Shown here one piece after another: positions 19,965 through 31,092 of a stretch of 64,000 bases of DNA. The translations under genes and the position numbers were made by a program. This DNA comes from Bacteroides sp. (GTDB lineage Bacteria > Bacteroidota > Bacteroidia > Bacteroidales > Muribaculaceae): NCBI GenBank assembly GCA_014802175.1, contig JAAVCU010000018.1, forward strand, positions 71,741 through 135,740. Direction: 5' to 3'. The notes below the pieces were generated by a model that searched no databases, was not told the origin of the DNA, and saw nothing but the letters and a program-made list of their open reading frames with translations. How positions within the stretch are numbered: position 1 is the stretch's first letter; each line of letters opens with the position of its first letter.

Positions 19965-21659
19965 ATGGATTGGTTAATAGATCTTATTCGTCCTTTTAAC
20001 GATTCGCTTGCAAGTACCATTGTGCTCTATTCCTTTGTGATATTCACTGGAATATGCTTAGGAAAGATAAAGATCTTTGGTGTATCGTTAGGAGTAACTT
20101 TCGTATTATTTGTCGGAATCCTGATGGGTCATTTCGGCTATCGTGTAGATGGGAATGTACTCCATTTCCTGAGGGAATTCGGACTGATTCTCTTCATTTT
20201 CTCCATCGGTATGCAGGTAGGTCCCGGTTTCTTCTCCTCGTTTAAGGAGGGCGGCGTGAAAATGAACGTGCTTGCTGTCACCGGAATCTGTCTGAACGTT
20301 GTGATTATGCTTGCCATCTATTTCATTCAGGGTGGATCCGAAGGCAATACATCCATTTCTCAGATGGTGGGAATCATGAGTGGCGCAGTTACTAATACTC
20401 CCGGATTAGGTGCTGCTCAACAGACTTATCTTCAGATTAATCCTGATGGTTATGATGTTAGCCAGCAAATGTCTATGGGTTATGCAGCGGCATATCCATT
20501 GGGTGTTATCGGTATAATCTTGACAATGATAATACTTCGTAAGATTTTCAAGATTGACCCCAATAAAGAGATTCAGGAAATTGAGAACGATGAGAAGAGT
20601 TCTCAGTTGGCACCGCACATTCTTTCACTCCGCGTCACCAACAAGATGGTAGACGGACTTTCAATGAGGAAGCTTCACATGCTAATATCCTGCGACTATG
20701 TGATCTCCCGAATAGAGAAACCGGACGGAACTGTTATTATCCCCACTTCACAGGACGTACTTAATTACAATGACATCTGCCTTGTTATCTGCTCGCAGCA
20801 AGATGAGGAACTTTTCACCCGATTCATAGGTCCGATCATTCCGGATAAAACTTGGGAAAGAGAAAAAGGACCGGTGGTATCACGCCGTATTCTTGTCACC
20901 AATACAGAATACAATGGAACAAAACTTGGCTCACTGCGTCTGCATTCTGCTTATAAGCTTAACGTGACCCGTGTAAACCGTTCCGGTGTGGATCTTGTGG
21001 CAAGCCCCAACTTACGTTTGCAGATTGGCGACCGCCTTACCGTGGTTGGCAAGCTTGATGATATCAACAACCTTGCCGGAAGAATGGGTAACTCCATGAA
21101 ACGTCTCAATGAGCCTAACCTGATTACAATGTTTATAGGTATTTTCCTTGGAATCCTTGTGGGAAGCATTCCATTGCAATTCCCGGGAATGTCAGTACCT
21201 ATGAAATTAGGTCTTGCCGGAGGTCCGCTTGTTGTGGCAATCCTTATTGGTGCTTATGGCCATAAATTCCATCTTGTCACATACACGAACTCCTCAGCAA
21301 ACCTATTGTTACGGGAGATCGGAATATGCTTATTCCTTGCGTCAGTCGGTATTGCAGCAGGAAAAGACTTCTTTGCTACAGTCTTCAATCAGCAGGGCGC
21401 AATGTGGGTGCTTTACGGCTTCATTATCACTGTGATTCCTTTGTTGGTGACATCAATCATTGCAAGAGCAAAATACAAATTGAATTATTTCTCAATCATC
21501 GGTATGATGAGCGGTAACTATACCGACCCACCGGCATTGGCTTATGCCAATAAATATGCAGGCAGCGACACACCGGCTGTGGCATATTCTACTGTCTATC
21601 CATTGACTATGTTTATGCGTGTAATCGCGGCGCAGTTGGTGATACTCTTCTTCGTTTGA
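19965..21659 (+). CDS. YidE/AspT-type putative transporter (aspartate-alanine exchanger family) with two TrkA-C domains
   Basis: YidE duplication domains flanking two RCK_C segments (RKLHMLISCDYVISRIEKPDG..., SLRLHSAYKLNVTRVNRSG...). Confidence 0.9.
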   Translation: MDWLIDLIRPFNDSLASTIVLYSFVIFTGICLGKIKIFGVSLGVTFVLFVGILMGHFGYRVDGNVLHFLREFGLILFIFSIGMQVGPGFFSSFKEGGVKMNVLAVTGICLNVVIMLAIYFIQGGSEGNTSISQMVGIMSGAVTNTPGLGAAQQTYLQINPDGYDVSQQMSMGYAAAYPLGVIGIILTMIILRKIFKIDPNKEIQEIENDEKSSQLAPHILSLRVTNKMVDGLSMRKLHMLISCDYVISRIEKPDGTVIIPTSQDVLNYNDICLVICSQQDEELFTRFIGPIIPDKTWEREKGPVVSRRILVTNTEYNGTKLGSLRLHSAYKLNVTRVNRSGVDLVASPNLRLQIGDRLTVVGKLDDINNLAGRMGNSMKRLNEPNLITMFIGIFLGILVGSIPLQFPGMSVPMKLGLAGGPLVVAILIGAYGHKFHLVTYTNSSANLLLREIGICLFLASVGIAAGKDFFATVFNQQGAMWVLYGFIITVIPLLVTSIIARAKYKLNYFSIIGMMSGNYTDPPALAYANKYAGSDTPAVAYSTVYPLTMFMRVIAAQLVILFFV

Positions 21660-21674
21660 TAAGATTTTGACAAC

Positions 21675-21710
21675 AAAAAGGAGGTGGTCCTGTTGGATCA
21701 CCTCCTTTTT
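21675..21710. terminator. Bidirectional terminator between convergent transporter and merR genes
   Basis: AAAAAGGAGGTGGTCC-TGTT-GGATCACCTCCTTTTT. Confidence 0.9.
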
Positions 21711-22033
21711 GTTAATGCTTTCAACATATCTTCAAGTTTGTTGCGGGTTTCTGTAAGAGAATCAATAATTTTTACTCTGTTCGATACATTGGCTCTGTTT
21801 GTTCTCAACTGCTCCTTGGCAGCCACAAGTTTTAGCCCCCTTACTTTCAGAAGATAATGTATGATCTTGAGGGTTTCTATATCCTCAGCTTTATAATACC
21901 GGATATTGGTGGCACTGCGCCTCGGTTTACATTCCGGGAACTCAATTTCCCAGTAACGCAACGTTGATGCCGATACGCCCAACAACTCCGCCACATCCTT
22001 TATCTTATAATATTTCTTATCAAGTTCATCCAT
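21698..22033 (-). CDS. MerR family transcriptional regulator
   Basis: YYKIKDVAELLGVSASTLRYWEIEFP. Confidence 0.92.
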   Translation of the reverse strand: MDELDKKYYKIKDVAELLGVSASTLRYWEIEFPECKPRRSATNIRYYKAEDIETLKIIHYLLKVRGLKLVAAKEQLRTNRANVSNRVKIIDSLTETRNKLEDMLKALTKRR

Positions 22034-22071
22034 AACTAAGAATATTCTCTCTACTCACTACTCACTCCACA

Positions 22072-23040
22072 CTAATCCATCACGTGACCTGCATTTTCTG
22101 CAAGCTGCACCATCTCCGCATATTCTTCTGGCGTAAGATCCATAAAATAATAATTCACGGGGTTCTGCGGCTCATTCTTGAATCTAACTTCATAATGTAG
22201 ATGCGGTCCGGTTGACTTACCTGTTGATCCGACCTTGCCGATCAACTCCCCTCTTTTAACCTCCTGTCCCGGTTTAACGAGAATCTCGCTGAGATGAGCA
22301 TAACGAGTGAGGTAATTATATCCGTGGGAAATATCGACACAATTTCCATATCCTCCTTGTCTCCCGGCCTCGGTCACTTTTCCATCGGCTGTGGCAAAAA
22401 CAGGTGTGCCACTCTTGGCTGCAAAATCCAATCCTTCATGAAATTTTGAACTGCCGTAAATAGGATCGCGCCGAAAACCATAGCCAGACGACATTGTGAA
22501 ATCTTTAATGTTGATTGGGATAACCGACGGGATGTGCGCCAGCTTATCTTGCTGCTGTGACGCCATATCGCGCAACTGATCAAACGAAAGGCTCTGTGCA
22601 TACAACTGGCGTTCAAAGAGATCCATTCGGCGTGTAAGAAGGCTTACGAGACCTGCATCAGGAATGTTTTGCAATTCTTTATATCTCTTTTCATTATCAA
22701 GTCCCGCAAAGCGTTGGCCAAACCCCACCGGCTCCATCTGCATCATAACCCTATAGAAATTGTCGTCACGGTCCTGTATGTTAGCCATGACTTTCAGAGA
22801 GTTGTCCAGACGTCGGTTAAGGATGCTGTATTTGCTTTTAAGTATTGCGTTCTCCTTGCGTAGATTCTCCTCAGTGGGCGCATCAAAAGCGTAAAATATT
22901 GCAAAATAGATCCCGATACCGATAATCAAGGAAATTCCCAAAATTTTGAGAAATCCGAACACTTTCCCTTTGATTGAAGGGAAAACACGCTCAAAATCGT
23001 CTGTTTCAGGATTATATATGTAGTATATCTGTTTTTTCAT
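22072..23040 (-). CDS. M23 family metallopeptidase (LytM-type), membrane-anchored
   Basis: TM segment, coiled coil, SSGYGFRRDPIYGSSKFHEGLDFAAKSGTPV, GPHLHYEVRFKN. Confidence 0.95.
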   Translation of the reverse strand: MKKQIYYIYNPETDDFERVFPSIKGKVFGFLKILGISLIIGIGIYFAIFYAFDAPTEENLRKENAILKSKYSILNRRLDNSLKVMANIQDRDDNFYRVMMQMEPVGFGQRFAGLDNEKRYKELQNIPDAGLVSLLTRRMDLFERQLYAQSLSFDQLRDMASQQQDKLAHIPSVIPINIKDFTMSSGYGFRRDPIYGSSKFHEGLDFAAKSGTPVFATADGKVTEAGRQGGYGNCVDISHGYNYLTRYAHLSEILVKPGQEVKRGELIGKVGSTGKSTGPHLHYEVRFKNEPQNPVNYYFMDLTPEEYAEMVQLAENAGHVMD

Positions 23041-23148
23041 TACGATAAAAGTTCTCCAAATTCAATTCTTTTAATTGATTGGAGCCACATTAAATTGCAA
23101 AAATAGTAAATTATGGTTAAATTTGCAATCAAATAAAATTTAATCAAG

Positions 23149-25773
23149 ATGTTGACATCAAAGGAAATCAGAGAATCTTACAAGAAGTTTTTCGAGGGAA
23201 AAGGTCATAAGATTGTTCCTTCCGCGCCGATGGTGATCAAAGATGATCCCACTCTTATGTTCACCAATGCCGGCATGAATCAGTTTAAGGATATTATTTT
23301 AGGAAATCGACCTGCTGAATATAAGAGAGTTACTGACTCTCAGAAATGCTTGCGCGTTTCCGGTAAGCATAACGACCTTGAAGAGGTTGGTCATGACACA
23401 TATCACCACACCATGTTTGAGATGCTCGGTAACTGGAGCTTCGGCGATTATTTCAAGAAAGAGGCTATAGACTGGGCATGGGAATATCTCACAGAGGTTG
23501 TAAAACTGGATCCCAACCGTCTTTACGCAACGGTTTTTGAGGGTTATGCTCCCGAAGGTCTTGAACGTGACAACGAAGCGGCATCATATTGGGAGAAACA
23601 CTTGCCTGCATCTCACATCATCAACGGTAATCGTCACGACAATTTCTGGGAAATGGGTGAGACTGGTCCTTGCGGTCCTTGCTCAGAGATTCACATCGAT
23701 CTCCGCAGCGATGAGGAAAGAGCAAAAGTTGATGGCGCCACCCTTGTAAATAAGGATAATCCCCTTGTAATCGAGATCTGGAATCTTGTGTTCATGCAGT
23801 ATAACCGCAAGGCCGACGGTCACCTCGAACCCCTACCTGCAAAGGTAATCGATACCGGTATGGGCTTTGAGCGTCTTTGCATGGCGTTGCAAGGCAAGAA
23901 GTCAAACTACGATACAGATGTGTTCACCCCCATCATCAGTAAGATTTCAGAATTATCCGGTAAAAAATATGGTGTTGACAATAAAATTGATGTGGCAATG
24001 CGCGTAGCAGCCGACCACGTCCGCACCATTGCATTCTCAATCGCCGACTCACAGCTCCCCTCTAACGCCAAGGCTGGTTACGTTATCCGTCGTATCCTTC
24101 GCCGTGCGGTAAGATATGTTTACACATTCCTTGAGCAGAAAGAAGCGTTCCTTTACAAGCTCGTAGATACGCTCGTTGACCAGATGGGTGATGCTTATCC
24201 GGAACTGCCGGCTCAGAAAGATCTGATTAAGAAAGTTATCAAGGAAGAGGAAGATTCGTTCCTTCGCACGCTTGATAACGGTATCAAGTTGCTCGATTCT
24301 TTCAAGCAGAAAGCAAAAGATGCAGGAACCAATACCCTTTCCGGAGAGGACGCTTTCGTGCTTTACGACACCTATGGATTCCCGCTTGACCTTACAGACC
24401 TGATTCTGCGTGAAAATAATATGGAATTGGATCGCGAAGGTTTCGATAAGGAGATGAAGAAACAGAAAGATCGTGCACGCAATGCTGCTCAGGTTGAGGC
24501 CACCGACTGGGTTGAAGTGACTCCGGGTGAAGAGGAATTTGTTGGTTACGACCTCTTTGAGACCCCTACCCGCATTATCCGTTATCGCAAGGTTAAGCAG
24601 AAAGGTAAGGAATATTACCAGATCATGCTCACTAAAACTCCTTTCTATGCAGAGATGGGTGGACAGGTCGGTGATAAAGGTGTCCTGATTGCACCCGATG
24701 GCGAGACAATCGAGATCTTCGATACCAAGAAAGAGAATAACGTAGGCGTTCATCTCAGCTATAAGATTCCTTCTGATCCCTCAGCGGAATTTGTAGCAAA
24801 AATAGATGAAGACAGTCGTGCTGCCACATCAGCGAACCACTCAGCCACTCACCTTCTCCATGAAGCTTTGCGTGAGGTTCTTGGAACACACGTAGAGCAG
24901 AAAGGTTCATTCGTTTCACCGGAAGTGCTACGTTTTGACTTCTCTCACTTCCAGAAACTTACAGCTGAAGAGATACGCAAGGTAGAACATCTTGTCAACT
25001 CACGCATCCGTAAGGCAATTGCTCTCGACGAACATCGAGACATGCCTATTGCCGATGCAAAAGAGTTAGGTGCTATGGCGCTCTTTGGTGAGAAGTATGG
25101 CGATAAAGTGCGTGTTGTCAAATATGGTACATCTGTTGAGCTTTGTGGTGGTACTCACGTTCAGAATACCGGTAATATCGGTATGATCCGAATCGTCACT
25201 GAAAGCTCAATCGCAGCAGGTATTCGCCGAATTGAGGCAGTTACTGGTGCGGGTGTGGAAACCATGATGGATAACCTCCAGGATCTGATGCGTGATGTCA
25301 ACGGCCTACTCGGCGGTTCTTCCGACCTTAAGACAGCTGTCAAGAGAGCAATCAGCGAAAACGCTGACCTTAAGCATCAGGTAGAAGACTTCTTTGCAGA
25401 GCGTATTGCTAACCTTACCAGAGATGTTATTGCTAACGCTAAGGAGAAGAATGGTATCACAGTAATGCAGCTTGCAGGTCCGTACATGCCCGATGTAGTT
25501 AAGAATATCGCATTTAACGTACGTCGCGATTGCAAGGAACATACAGCGTTCATTGGTGTGACATCCAACGATAACAAACCGCTCCTTACCATTGCCCTAT
25601 CCGATGATCTTGTGAAAGAAGGCTTCAATGCCGGACAGATTGTGCGCGAGGCAGCCAAACTCATCAAAGGTGGTGGCGGTGGTCAGCCCTTCTTCGCCCA
25701 GGCAGGTGGTAAAGATGTAGAAGGATTGTCAAACGCGCAGGACAAAATATTCGAAATTCTGAATATAAAGTAA
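23149..25773 (+). CDS. alaS: Alanyl-tRNA synthetase
   Basis: Class II motifs, editing domain [33 protein letters not shown]. Confidence 0.98.
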   Translation: MLTSKEIRESYKKFFEGKGHKIVPSAPMVIKDDPTLMFTNAGMNQFKDIILGNRPAEYKRVTDSQKCLRVSGKHNDLEEVGHDTYHHTMFEMLGNWSFGDYFKKEAIDWAWEYLTEVVKLDPNRLYATVFEGYAPEGLERDNEAASYWEKHLPASHIINGNRHDNFWEMGETGPCGPCSEIHIDLRSDEERAKVDGATLVNKDNPLVIEIWNLVFMQYNRKADGHLEPLPAKVIDTGMGFERLCMALQGKKSNYDTDVFTPIISKISELSGKKYGVDNKIDVAMRVAADHVRTIAFSIADSQLPSNAKAGYVIRRILRRAVRYVYTFLEQKEAFLYKLVDTLVDQMGDAYPELPAQKDLIKKVIKEEEDSFLRTLDNGIKLLDSFKQKAKDAGTNTLSGEDAFVLYDTYGFPLDLTDLILRENNMELDREGFDKEMKKQKDRARNAAQVEATDWVEVTPGEEEFVGYDLFETPTRIIRYRKVKQKGKEYYQIMLTKTPFYAEMGGQVGDKGVLIAPDGETIEIFDTKKENNVGVHLSYKIPSDPSAEFVAKIDEDSRAATSANHSATHLLHEALREVLGTHVEQKGSFVSPEVLRFDFSHFQKLTAEEIRKVEHLVNSRIRKAIALDEHRDMPIADAKELGAMALFGEKYGDKVRVVKYGTSVELCGGTHVQNTGNIGMIRIVTESSIAAGIRRIEAVTGAGVETMMDNLQDLMRDVNGLLGGSSDLKTAVKRAISENADLKHQVEDFFAERIANLTRDVIANAKEKNGITVMQLAGPYMPDVVKNIAFNVRRDCKEHTAFIGVTSNDNKPLLTIALSDDLVKEGFNAGQIVREAAKLIKGGGGGQPFFAQAGGKDVEGLSNAQDKIFEILNIK

Positions 25774-25777
25774 GTAA

Positions 25778-26299
25778 GTGATGCAGAGGAGATATTTATT
25801 GATAGCCGCACTTTCGTTAGGTTTGGCAAGCACGTGGGTGAATGCTGCCCGTATTGTTATCGGCACCGACACAAAAATATTTGAGACACCGATAGCTAAA
25901 GACGAGTATGCAGCGGTCAACGACAACGACGAACCGGTACTGCTAAAACAAGGAATGGCATTTACCGTTCAGGAAGAAAAAGCCGGATGGTATATCATCG
26001 AATATTCTCCCGGACTCAGAGGAATGGTTATGACCAATGTTGTGGCTGATCCTAAAACACTGATTGCCCCGGTTGCCGGCACATATAATGTTGTGAACAA
26101 TCCTGCGGAAAAAGTGAATATCACTCGCGAAGGCATTGTTTACACCCTAACCTCCGGCGACAAGAGTTATCAAGGCAAACTTGAAGACAACGTTATCATC
26201 TTCACCAATGCCGACGGCACAGAGACCTACTCCATCACCGTCCGCAACGGCAAGCCGCAAGTCTTCAACTACGCAAACTCAATCACCAAATTCTTCTGA
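25778..26299 (+). CDS. Exported SH3-like domain protein
   Basis: Signal peptide; DTKIFETPIAKDEY...GWYIIEYSPGLRGMVMTNVV resembles bacterial SH3. Confidence 0.6.
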   Translation: MMQRRYLLIAALSLGLASTWVNAARIVIGTDTKIFETPIAKDEYAAVNDNDEPVLLKQGMAFTVQEEKAGWYIIEYSPGLRGMVMTNVVADPKTLIAPVAGTYNVVNNPAEKVNITREGIVYTLTSGDKSYQGKLEDNVIIFTNADGTETYSITVRNGKPQVFNYANSITKFF

Positions 26300-26343
26300 T
26301 CCATCTCAGATATTGAAGTGGTTTAAACAACTTCATTATACCA

Positions 26344-26380
26344 AACAAGGGTGTCGGCAAATGTCGACACCCTTGTTTTG
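26344..26380 (+). terminator. Rho-independent terminator closing the alaS transcription unit; approximate left edge of accessory region
   Basis: AACAAGGGTGTCG-GCAAATGT-CGACACCCTTGTT then TTG. Confidence 0.9.
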
Positions 26381-26415
26381 CTCTCATTAGGTTGTGTGAG
26401 CTGCTTATCGGAGGA

Positions 26416-27552
26416 TTATTTATGGTTTGTTCGCATTGCTAAAGTAATTGCTTCTCCCACCAATGCCAGATTTGCAAGCAAATAATGTCGGCAATCATTC
26501 CATTTTACTGTATGTCCAACAATTTCGGCTGTCCTGAGAAGCTTATTACGGAATTTATTATCGCCAAAATAAGTTGCACTCCCAATGGCAAAAGCAGTTC
26601 CACTAGCGCTTAGATTTAAGATGATTGGACCGGCATCGATATCCATTCCTAACCAACACGAATGGTCATGGTATTCCTTCAAACCCGATAAAGGTAAAGA
26701 CTGGCTGAATTTTGATTTAAGTATATCGTATTGGCTGCGAGCAAATTCTGGGTCTATCTTTGTCAGATAGTAGCAATTTAAGGCTGAATAAGAACCCTTA
26801 ATTTGAGAATTAATTTTCCCATTGTCATCAAGAAATGATACAAGTAATCCGGTATTTTCGTCGAGCCAGTCAGATTTCGCCCTGTTAATCCACGTATTCA
26901 CTGTATCTGAATATTTGGCATTATTAAGTTTCGCATAATCCGATAAGGCAACGATTGCAACCATCATATCGGGTATATAGATCGGCTCATTAGGATATGT
27001 TGGCAGATTATATTGCGGAGAGTTAATAATACGACGATTCATTGTATTGCATAGCGAATCATATAAATTGTCGTACTTATCAGTTCCCCCGATTCGTTTG
27101 TAATTGCCAATCATCCATGCAAGATGGCTAAGATATGAAACATGACTTTCATCACCATCCAAAGATTCGAGTGGATCTTCACCCCACCGCAATTTATCAT
27201 ATAAACGTAGTTCTGGAGATTTTACAATTTGGATAAGACTATCAATTTTTAAAACTCCATCTTCTTTGGTTTCGGGATAAATTTCTGCCAAATTTGATAA
27301 TGCCTCGGTCAGCATAGAGCATGAGTACAGCGCCCATTCACCTTGAAACTGCAAACCTATTCCCCTTGGCATTTCTTTTAGTAACTGATGCGGCTCAACC
27401 ATTATCTTATTTACAAGATAATTCTTACGCTGAATTAATTCATTCTTTTCTTTGTCAAACGAGCCATTACCCCAACATGACCAAATTACCCATATCACCT
27501 TTATGAGTATCAAAATCAGTATTGCTAAAATCATAATTTTATGCCTTTTCAT
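26416..27552 (-). CDS. Membrane-anchored alpha/alpha-toroid-like protein of unknown function
   Basis: N-terminal TM (IMILAILILILIKVIWVIWSCW); helical-repeat pattern and WLGMDIDAGPIILNLSASGTAFAIGSATYFGD motif reminiscent of linalool dehydratase-like/(a/a)6 barrel proteins; overlaps upstream gene by 14 nt. Confidence 0.55.
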   Translation of the reverse strand: MKRHKIMILAILILILIKVIWVIWSCWGNGSFDKEKNELIQRKNYLVNKIMVEPHQLLKEMPRGIGLQFQGEWALYSCSMLTEALSNLAEIYPETKEDGVLKIDSLIQIVKSPELRLYDKLRWGEDPLESLDGDESHVSYLSHLAWMIGNYKRIGGTDKYDNLYDSLCNTMNRRIINSPQYNLPTYPNEPIYIPDMMVAIVALSDYAKLNNAKYSDTVNTWINRAKSDWLDENTGLLVSFLDDNGKINSQIKGSYSALNCYYLTKIDPEFARSQYDILKSKFSQSLPLSGLKEYHDHSCWLGMDIDAGPIILNLSASGTAFAIGSATYFGDNKFRNKLLRTAEIVGHTVKWNDCRHYLLANLALVGEAITLAMRTNHK

Positions 27553-28516
27553 CTGCTATTTGATTAATAAAGGATGTAATCTTATGATGATACATGGCTC
27601 GGTTATACAGATTCTCAACGTAGCAAGATGGAATTGAAGAATAACCGAACTTCGCGCCGAGAATAGCGCACGCGATAGCTCCATTTGTATCTGCATCGCC
27701 ACCTTCGTTAACGACCGCCAGCAGGCCTTCTTCAAACGAAGTCACATGCCAATAACACCATAAAGCGGCTGCTAATGTTCTGAGTGTATATCCAATCGAA
27801 TACTTTTCATCCAAATCAAGGGGTGAAATATCTTCATTTTTATAAGCCAGATCTACCCATTCAATGATTCTCTCATCATATTTTTTAGCAATTTCTATTA
27901 TCTCATCATACGTAAGTTCGTGATCATTCCATACAAGATTGTGAATAATTAATGAAGCTATTACACATGAACCAATACAGCGTGTATCATAATGGGTCAG
28001 TTTGCAAATGTCTTCGGCTTGTCGTTCTACATTATATTTAGCAAGACCAACTACCGATGTTCTCATCAATGCACCATTTGCAGCACTCTGCTGTCGAGAC
28101 AAATCCCACCATAGTTTGGAACTCAACACCGGTTGTTCAACATAGTCTCTCATGCACAAAACCTTATAAGTATGTCCTCCAATACCCATAGGTTCACCAT
28201 TAAACCAGTCTTTGAAATTTTGAGCGACCCGGTGGGTATTAAATTTGCCATTTTCGAATGCCGATAGAATGCACAACATCATATCAGTATCATCAGTCCA
28301 TGCACCAATTGGCCACCTCCGCCTGTGTGCATCCTGAATTATCTGTTCATATTTGCATAAGCCATCAGGATATGACATAAGCACCTGATCCTTATTCATA
28401 AACTCAGTGCCTAGACCAAGCGCATCTCCGATAGCCTGTCCATATAGGCACCCTAACATTCTATCTTTTATCTTATCCGTATTCATTGATTTTTGAGTTG
28501 GAAACACATCCGTCAC
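27539..28516 (-). CDS. ADP-ribosylglycohydrolase (DraG/ARH-type)
   Basis: MLGCLYGQAIGDALGLGTEF, WTDDTDMMLCIL and NEGGDADTNGAIACAILGA metal-binding motifs. Confidence 0.92.
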   Translation of the reverse strand: MTDVFPTQKSMNTDKIKDRMLGCLYGQAIGDALGLGTEFMNKDQVLMSYPDGLCKYEQIIQDAHRRRWPIGAWTDDTDMMLCILSAFENGKFNTHRVAQNFKDWFNGEPMGIGGHTYKVLCMRDYVEQPVLSSKLWWDLSRQQSAANGALMRTSVVGLAKYNVERQAEDICKLTHYDTRCIGSCVIASLIIHNLVWNDHELTYDEIIEIAKKYDERIIEWVDLAYKNEDISPLDLDEKYSIGYTLRTLAAALWCYWHVTSFEEGLLAVVNEGGDADTNGAIACAILGAKFGYSSIPSCYVENLYNRAMYHHKITSFINQIADEKA

Positions 28517-28518
28517 AA

Positions 28519-30165
28519 TTAAAAGATTTTGGTAGTGATTTTTATATTAGGAAACAGTTTTTTGTAATGACCTTTAGCCCAGAACGGAACTATTATTTCT
28601 TTTAGTCCAGAGTTCTTGAAGGCGGACTCTGAGATAGATTTTACTTTTCCGTGAAATCTTATTTTCTCTAATGCAACTGTACCAGAAAATGCCTCTTGCT
28701 CTATACATTCTACATTTTGGGGAATTTCTATTTCTCGCAGAGATTTGCAGGAATCGAATGTCCTTTCCGGTATAGAGACAAGTAGTGAGGATAATTTTAC
28801 CTTTTCGAGATTGAAACACCGTGAAAAGACAGCATCCCCCAATGTAACAACACTATCAGGAATCTCTAATTCAGTTAGTGCGGTATGCTGAAATGCGTAG
28901 GATGCAATAAAGCGAACTGAAGTAGGAATAGAAATACATCTAAGTGATTCGCATTCAAAGAATGTAAATTCCTGAATATCGACAAGATAATTCGATAAAC
29001 TTATAGATTGTAGCTTATCCATGCCTGCAAATGCACTGCGGCCAATGAATTTTACATAGTCTATAAAATTTATGGTAGTTAAAGATTTACAGTTCATAAA
29101 AGCACATTCTTCTATGACTTCAATCGCAGATTTCTGATTAAAGACTGTAGATAAATTTTTACAGCCATAAAATGCCTTTATACCTATTGACTTAAGTTCA
29201 GATGATAGTCTGACACGTTTTAATTGTTCGTTACGATAAAATGCGAAACTCCCGATATTTCGTGTTTCATCCTCAATTTCGTACCTTTCTTGACTTGGTT
29301 GAACAAGTTGTAGTAAGGTATTGGTACTTTTATCATACACACCACCTAAAATATCATAATAGAGATCTCTTTTTGTTACGCAAGACACGTTACTGAGATA
29401 TTCTTCTATCTTATTCTTTCGCTCTTCCACAACTTCAGGTTCTTCGGGCAATGACAAAGTCCTAAAGTTGGGTTTATTACTATAATCAAGTTTCTTTCCT
29501 CCAACCATGAATGGAATAAGAGAAGAATCTCTCTGACAGGTGTAATACAAAATCGTATCAACAATCCACTGATTATTTCCAGCCTGCATTTGATAAAGAA
29601 TCTCAAATGCTTCAATCCATTCTCCACGTTCTCGGTGCATCTCAGCTTTCAAGATTTGAGCATTTTTTGTATTGATGGTATTTTCAATTACAGATTTTGA
29701 TGCTTCAAAAAACAGACATCCATCCTCTTCCGATGGCGATGGGAACGAGCCTGAAACCGTTGATAGATGTTTATAATTACCTATGGCTTCTCTTAGTTTA
29801 GGCCGTCTAAACTCATCATTGAAAGCATGCACAAAGAATAATGCAATCTCATAAGACCTCTGATTATTTGAAGAAGAATGACTAAGATCCTTAAATGCTT
29901 CTTTTGCATCTGAATAACTTAATTCACCGGTGGTTCCAAATTCCTTGCTAAAAGATCTTCCTCTGTTTTTCCACTGCTTAAAAAAGGAGTATTTACCACA
30001 TTTCGGACATTTTTGAATTGCAGATATACGCGGCAGCATTGGATAGATTGTACGCCCATCGCTCCAAAGTTCCCCTCCTAATGTGTTGCCACTCATCAAG
30101 GATAACATTGGCTTCGTTTTGCCGCAATGCGGACATTTATATAATTGTGCTGGTGCAGGTAGCAT
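28519..30165 (-). CDS. Zinc-ribbon plus BspA-type leucine-rich repeat protein
   Basis: Two CxxC pairs (YKCPHCGKTKP...IQKCPKCGKYSFF) then LRR_5 repeats (IGSFAFYRNEQLKRVRLSSELKSIGIKAFYGCKNL...). Confidence 0.88.
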   Translation of the reverse strand: MLPAPAQLYKCPHCGKTKPMLSLMSGNTLGGELWSDGRTIYPMLPRISAIQKCPKCGKYSFFKQWKNRGRSFSKEFGTTGELSYSDAKEAFKDLSHSSSNNQRSYEIALFFVHAFNDEFRRPKLREAIGNYKHLSTVSGSFPSPSEEDGCLFFEASKSVIENTINTKNAQILKAEMHRERGEWIEAFEILYQMQAGNNQWIVDTILYYTCQRDSSLIPFMVGGKKLDYSNKPNFRTLSLPEEPEVVEERKNKIEEYLSNVSCVTKRDLYYDILGGVYDKSTNTLLQLVQPSQERYEIEDETRNIGSFAFYRNEQLKRVRLSSELKSIGIKAFYGCKNLSTVFNQKSAIEVIEECAFMNCKSLTTINFIDYVKFIGRSAFAGMDKLQSISLSNYLVDIQEFTFFECESLRCISIPTSVRFIASYAFQHTALTELEIPDSVVTLGDAVFSRCFNLEKVKLSSLLVSIPERTFDSCKSLREIEIPQNVECIEQEAFSGTVALEKIRFHGKVKSISESAFKNSGLKEIIVPFWAKGHYKKLFPNIKITTKIF

Positions 30166-30311
30166 AAATGGTAATTACTTTTATACGTTCAACATTGATA
30201 GTGTACGATAATCTTTCCCTCCATGGAAAATTTGTCAAGACCTTGTCTAAATATACCGTTTGGAGATACTACATCAAAAAGTGTCCTCGAAGAGCGAAGT
30301 CTTTACTTCTA

Positions 30312-30319
30312 CAAATATA
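30312..30319 (-). promoter_or_regulatory. Candidate -7 element for the LRR/ADP-ribosylhydrolase module
   Basis: TATATTTG on minus strand; no convincing -33 at normal spacing. Confidence 0.3.
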
Positions 30320-30366
30320 TACTAAAAAATTCAATAAGTAAACCATTAAAGCGAATATTAAATAAT

Positions 30367-31017
30367 CTACATATCTTCGTAGTTACTAATTTTTAATTCG
30401 GAATCTTTGTTACAAAAATCTTTATCCATAGTGATTAAAAGATCTTCACCACTTTTAGCGACACTGAATATTTTGAAGAGATCCTTAATTTCAAGGACAT
30501 TCTCCTCTATAAAAATAGTTTGTCGCATGAATTCCGTAATATAATGATCCATTTTTTCATTAATTACAGGTATAATTGAACATCTTAAACTATTTAAAGA
30601 TGCATATAAATTATAACTAATATTCTGAAGATATACTTTCATTTCGTTCTTATGATTGCTTAATCTTGAGAAATCGCAAATAAAGTAAAAATAATTCCTG
30701 AATCCAGCAGAGATAACAGCATTTGTATACCTGTTATACCAAGAATTTTCATCGTGATCGGAAATTGGTCCTAATATAGCACAATCAGAAGTCATCTTTG
30801 TTTCTTGTATATACATACAGCCGTGCGCATCATAAGCACAGCGTTTAATATACAATTCAGAGGAATTAGAGATAATATCATCAGTATCTAAGATATTACC
30901 ATCTCTTGCCTCAACTATCATTGGCGCGATAGTTGACACCCATCGACTGTCTAATGATTTGATTTCATCCAATTGCAGAACTACAAGGAATTTTGAATAT
31001 TTAAGTATATAGCTCAT
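30367..31017 (-). CDS. Hypothetical protein, 216 aa
   Basis: Intact ORF in operonic orientation; no family recognised. Confidence 0.6.
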   Translation of the reverse strand: MSYILKYSKFLVVLQLDEIKSLDSRWVSTIAPMIVEARDGNILDTDDIISNSSELYIKRCAYDAHGCMYIQETKMTSDCAILGPISDHDENSWYNRYTNAVISAGFRNYFYFICDFSRLSNHKNEMKVYLQNISYNLYASLNSLRCSIIPVINEKMDHYITEFMRQTIFIEENVLEIKDLFKIFSVAKSGEDLLITMDKDFCNKDSELKISNYEDM

Positions 31018-31064
31018 AAATACTTTGGTATATGCGCACCAATTACTGTAGTATATTGTCTATC

Positions 31065-31092
31065 TTTACAGTAATAATTTTACAGTAATAAT
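31065..31092. repeat. Perfect 14-bp tandem duplication TTTACAGTAATAAT x2
   Basis: TTTACAGTAATAAT|TTTACAGTAATAAT read directly; spans the DUF1810 fragment stop codon. Confidence 0.9.

Noticed and set aside
24049-24753. Antisense 234-aa ORF within alaS
   Set aside because: Shadow ORF opposite alaS. Hydrophobic, low-complexity translation typical of antisense frames.
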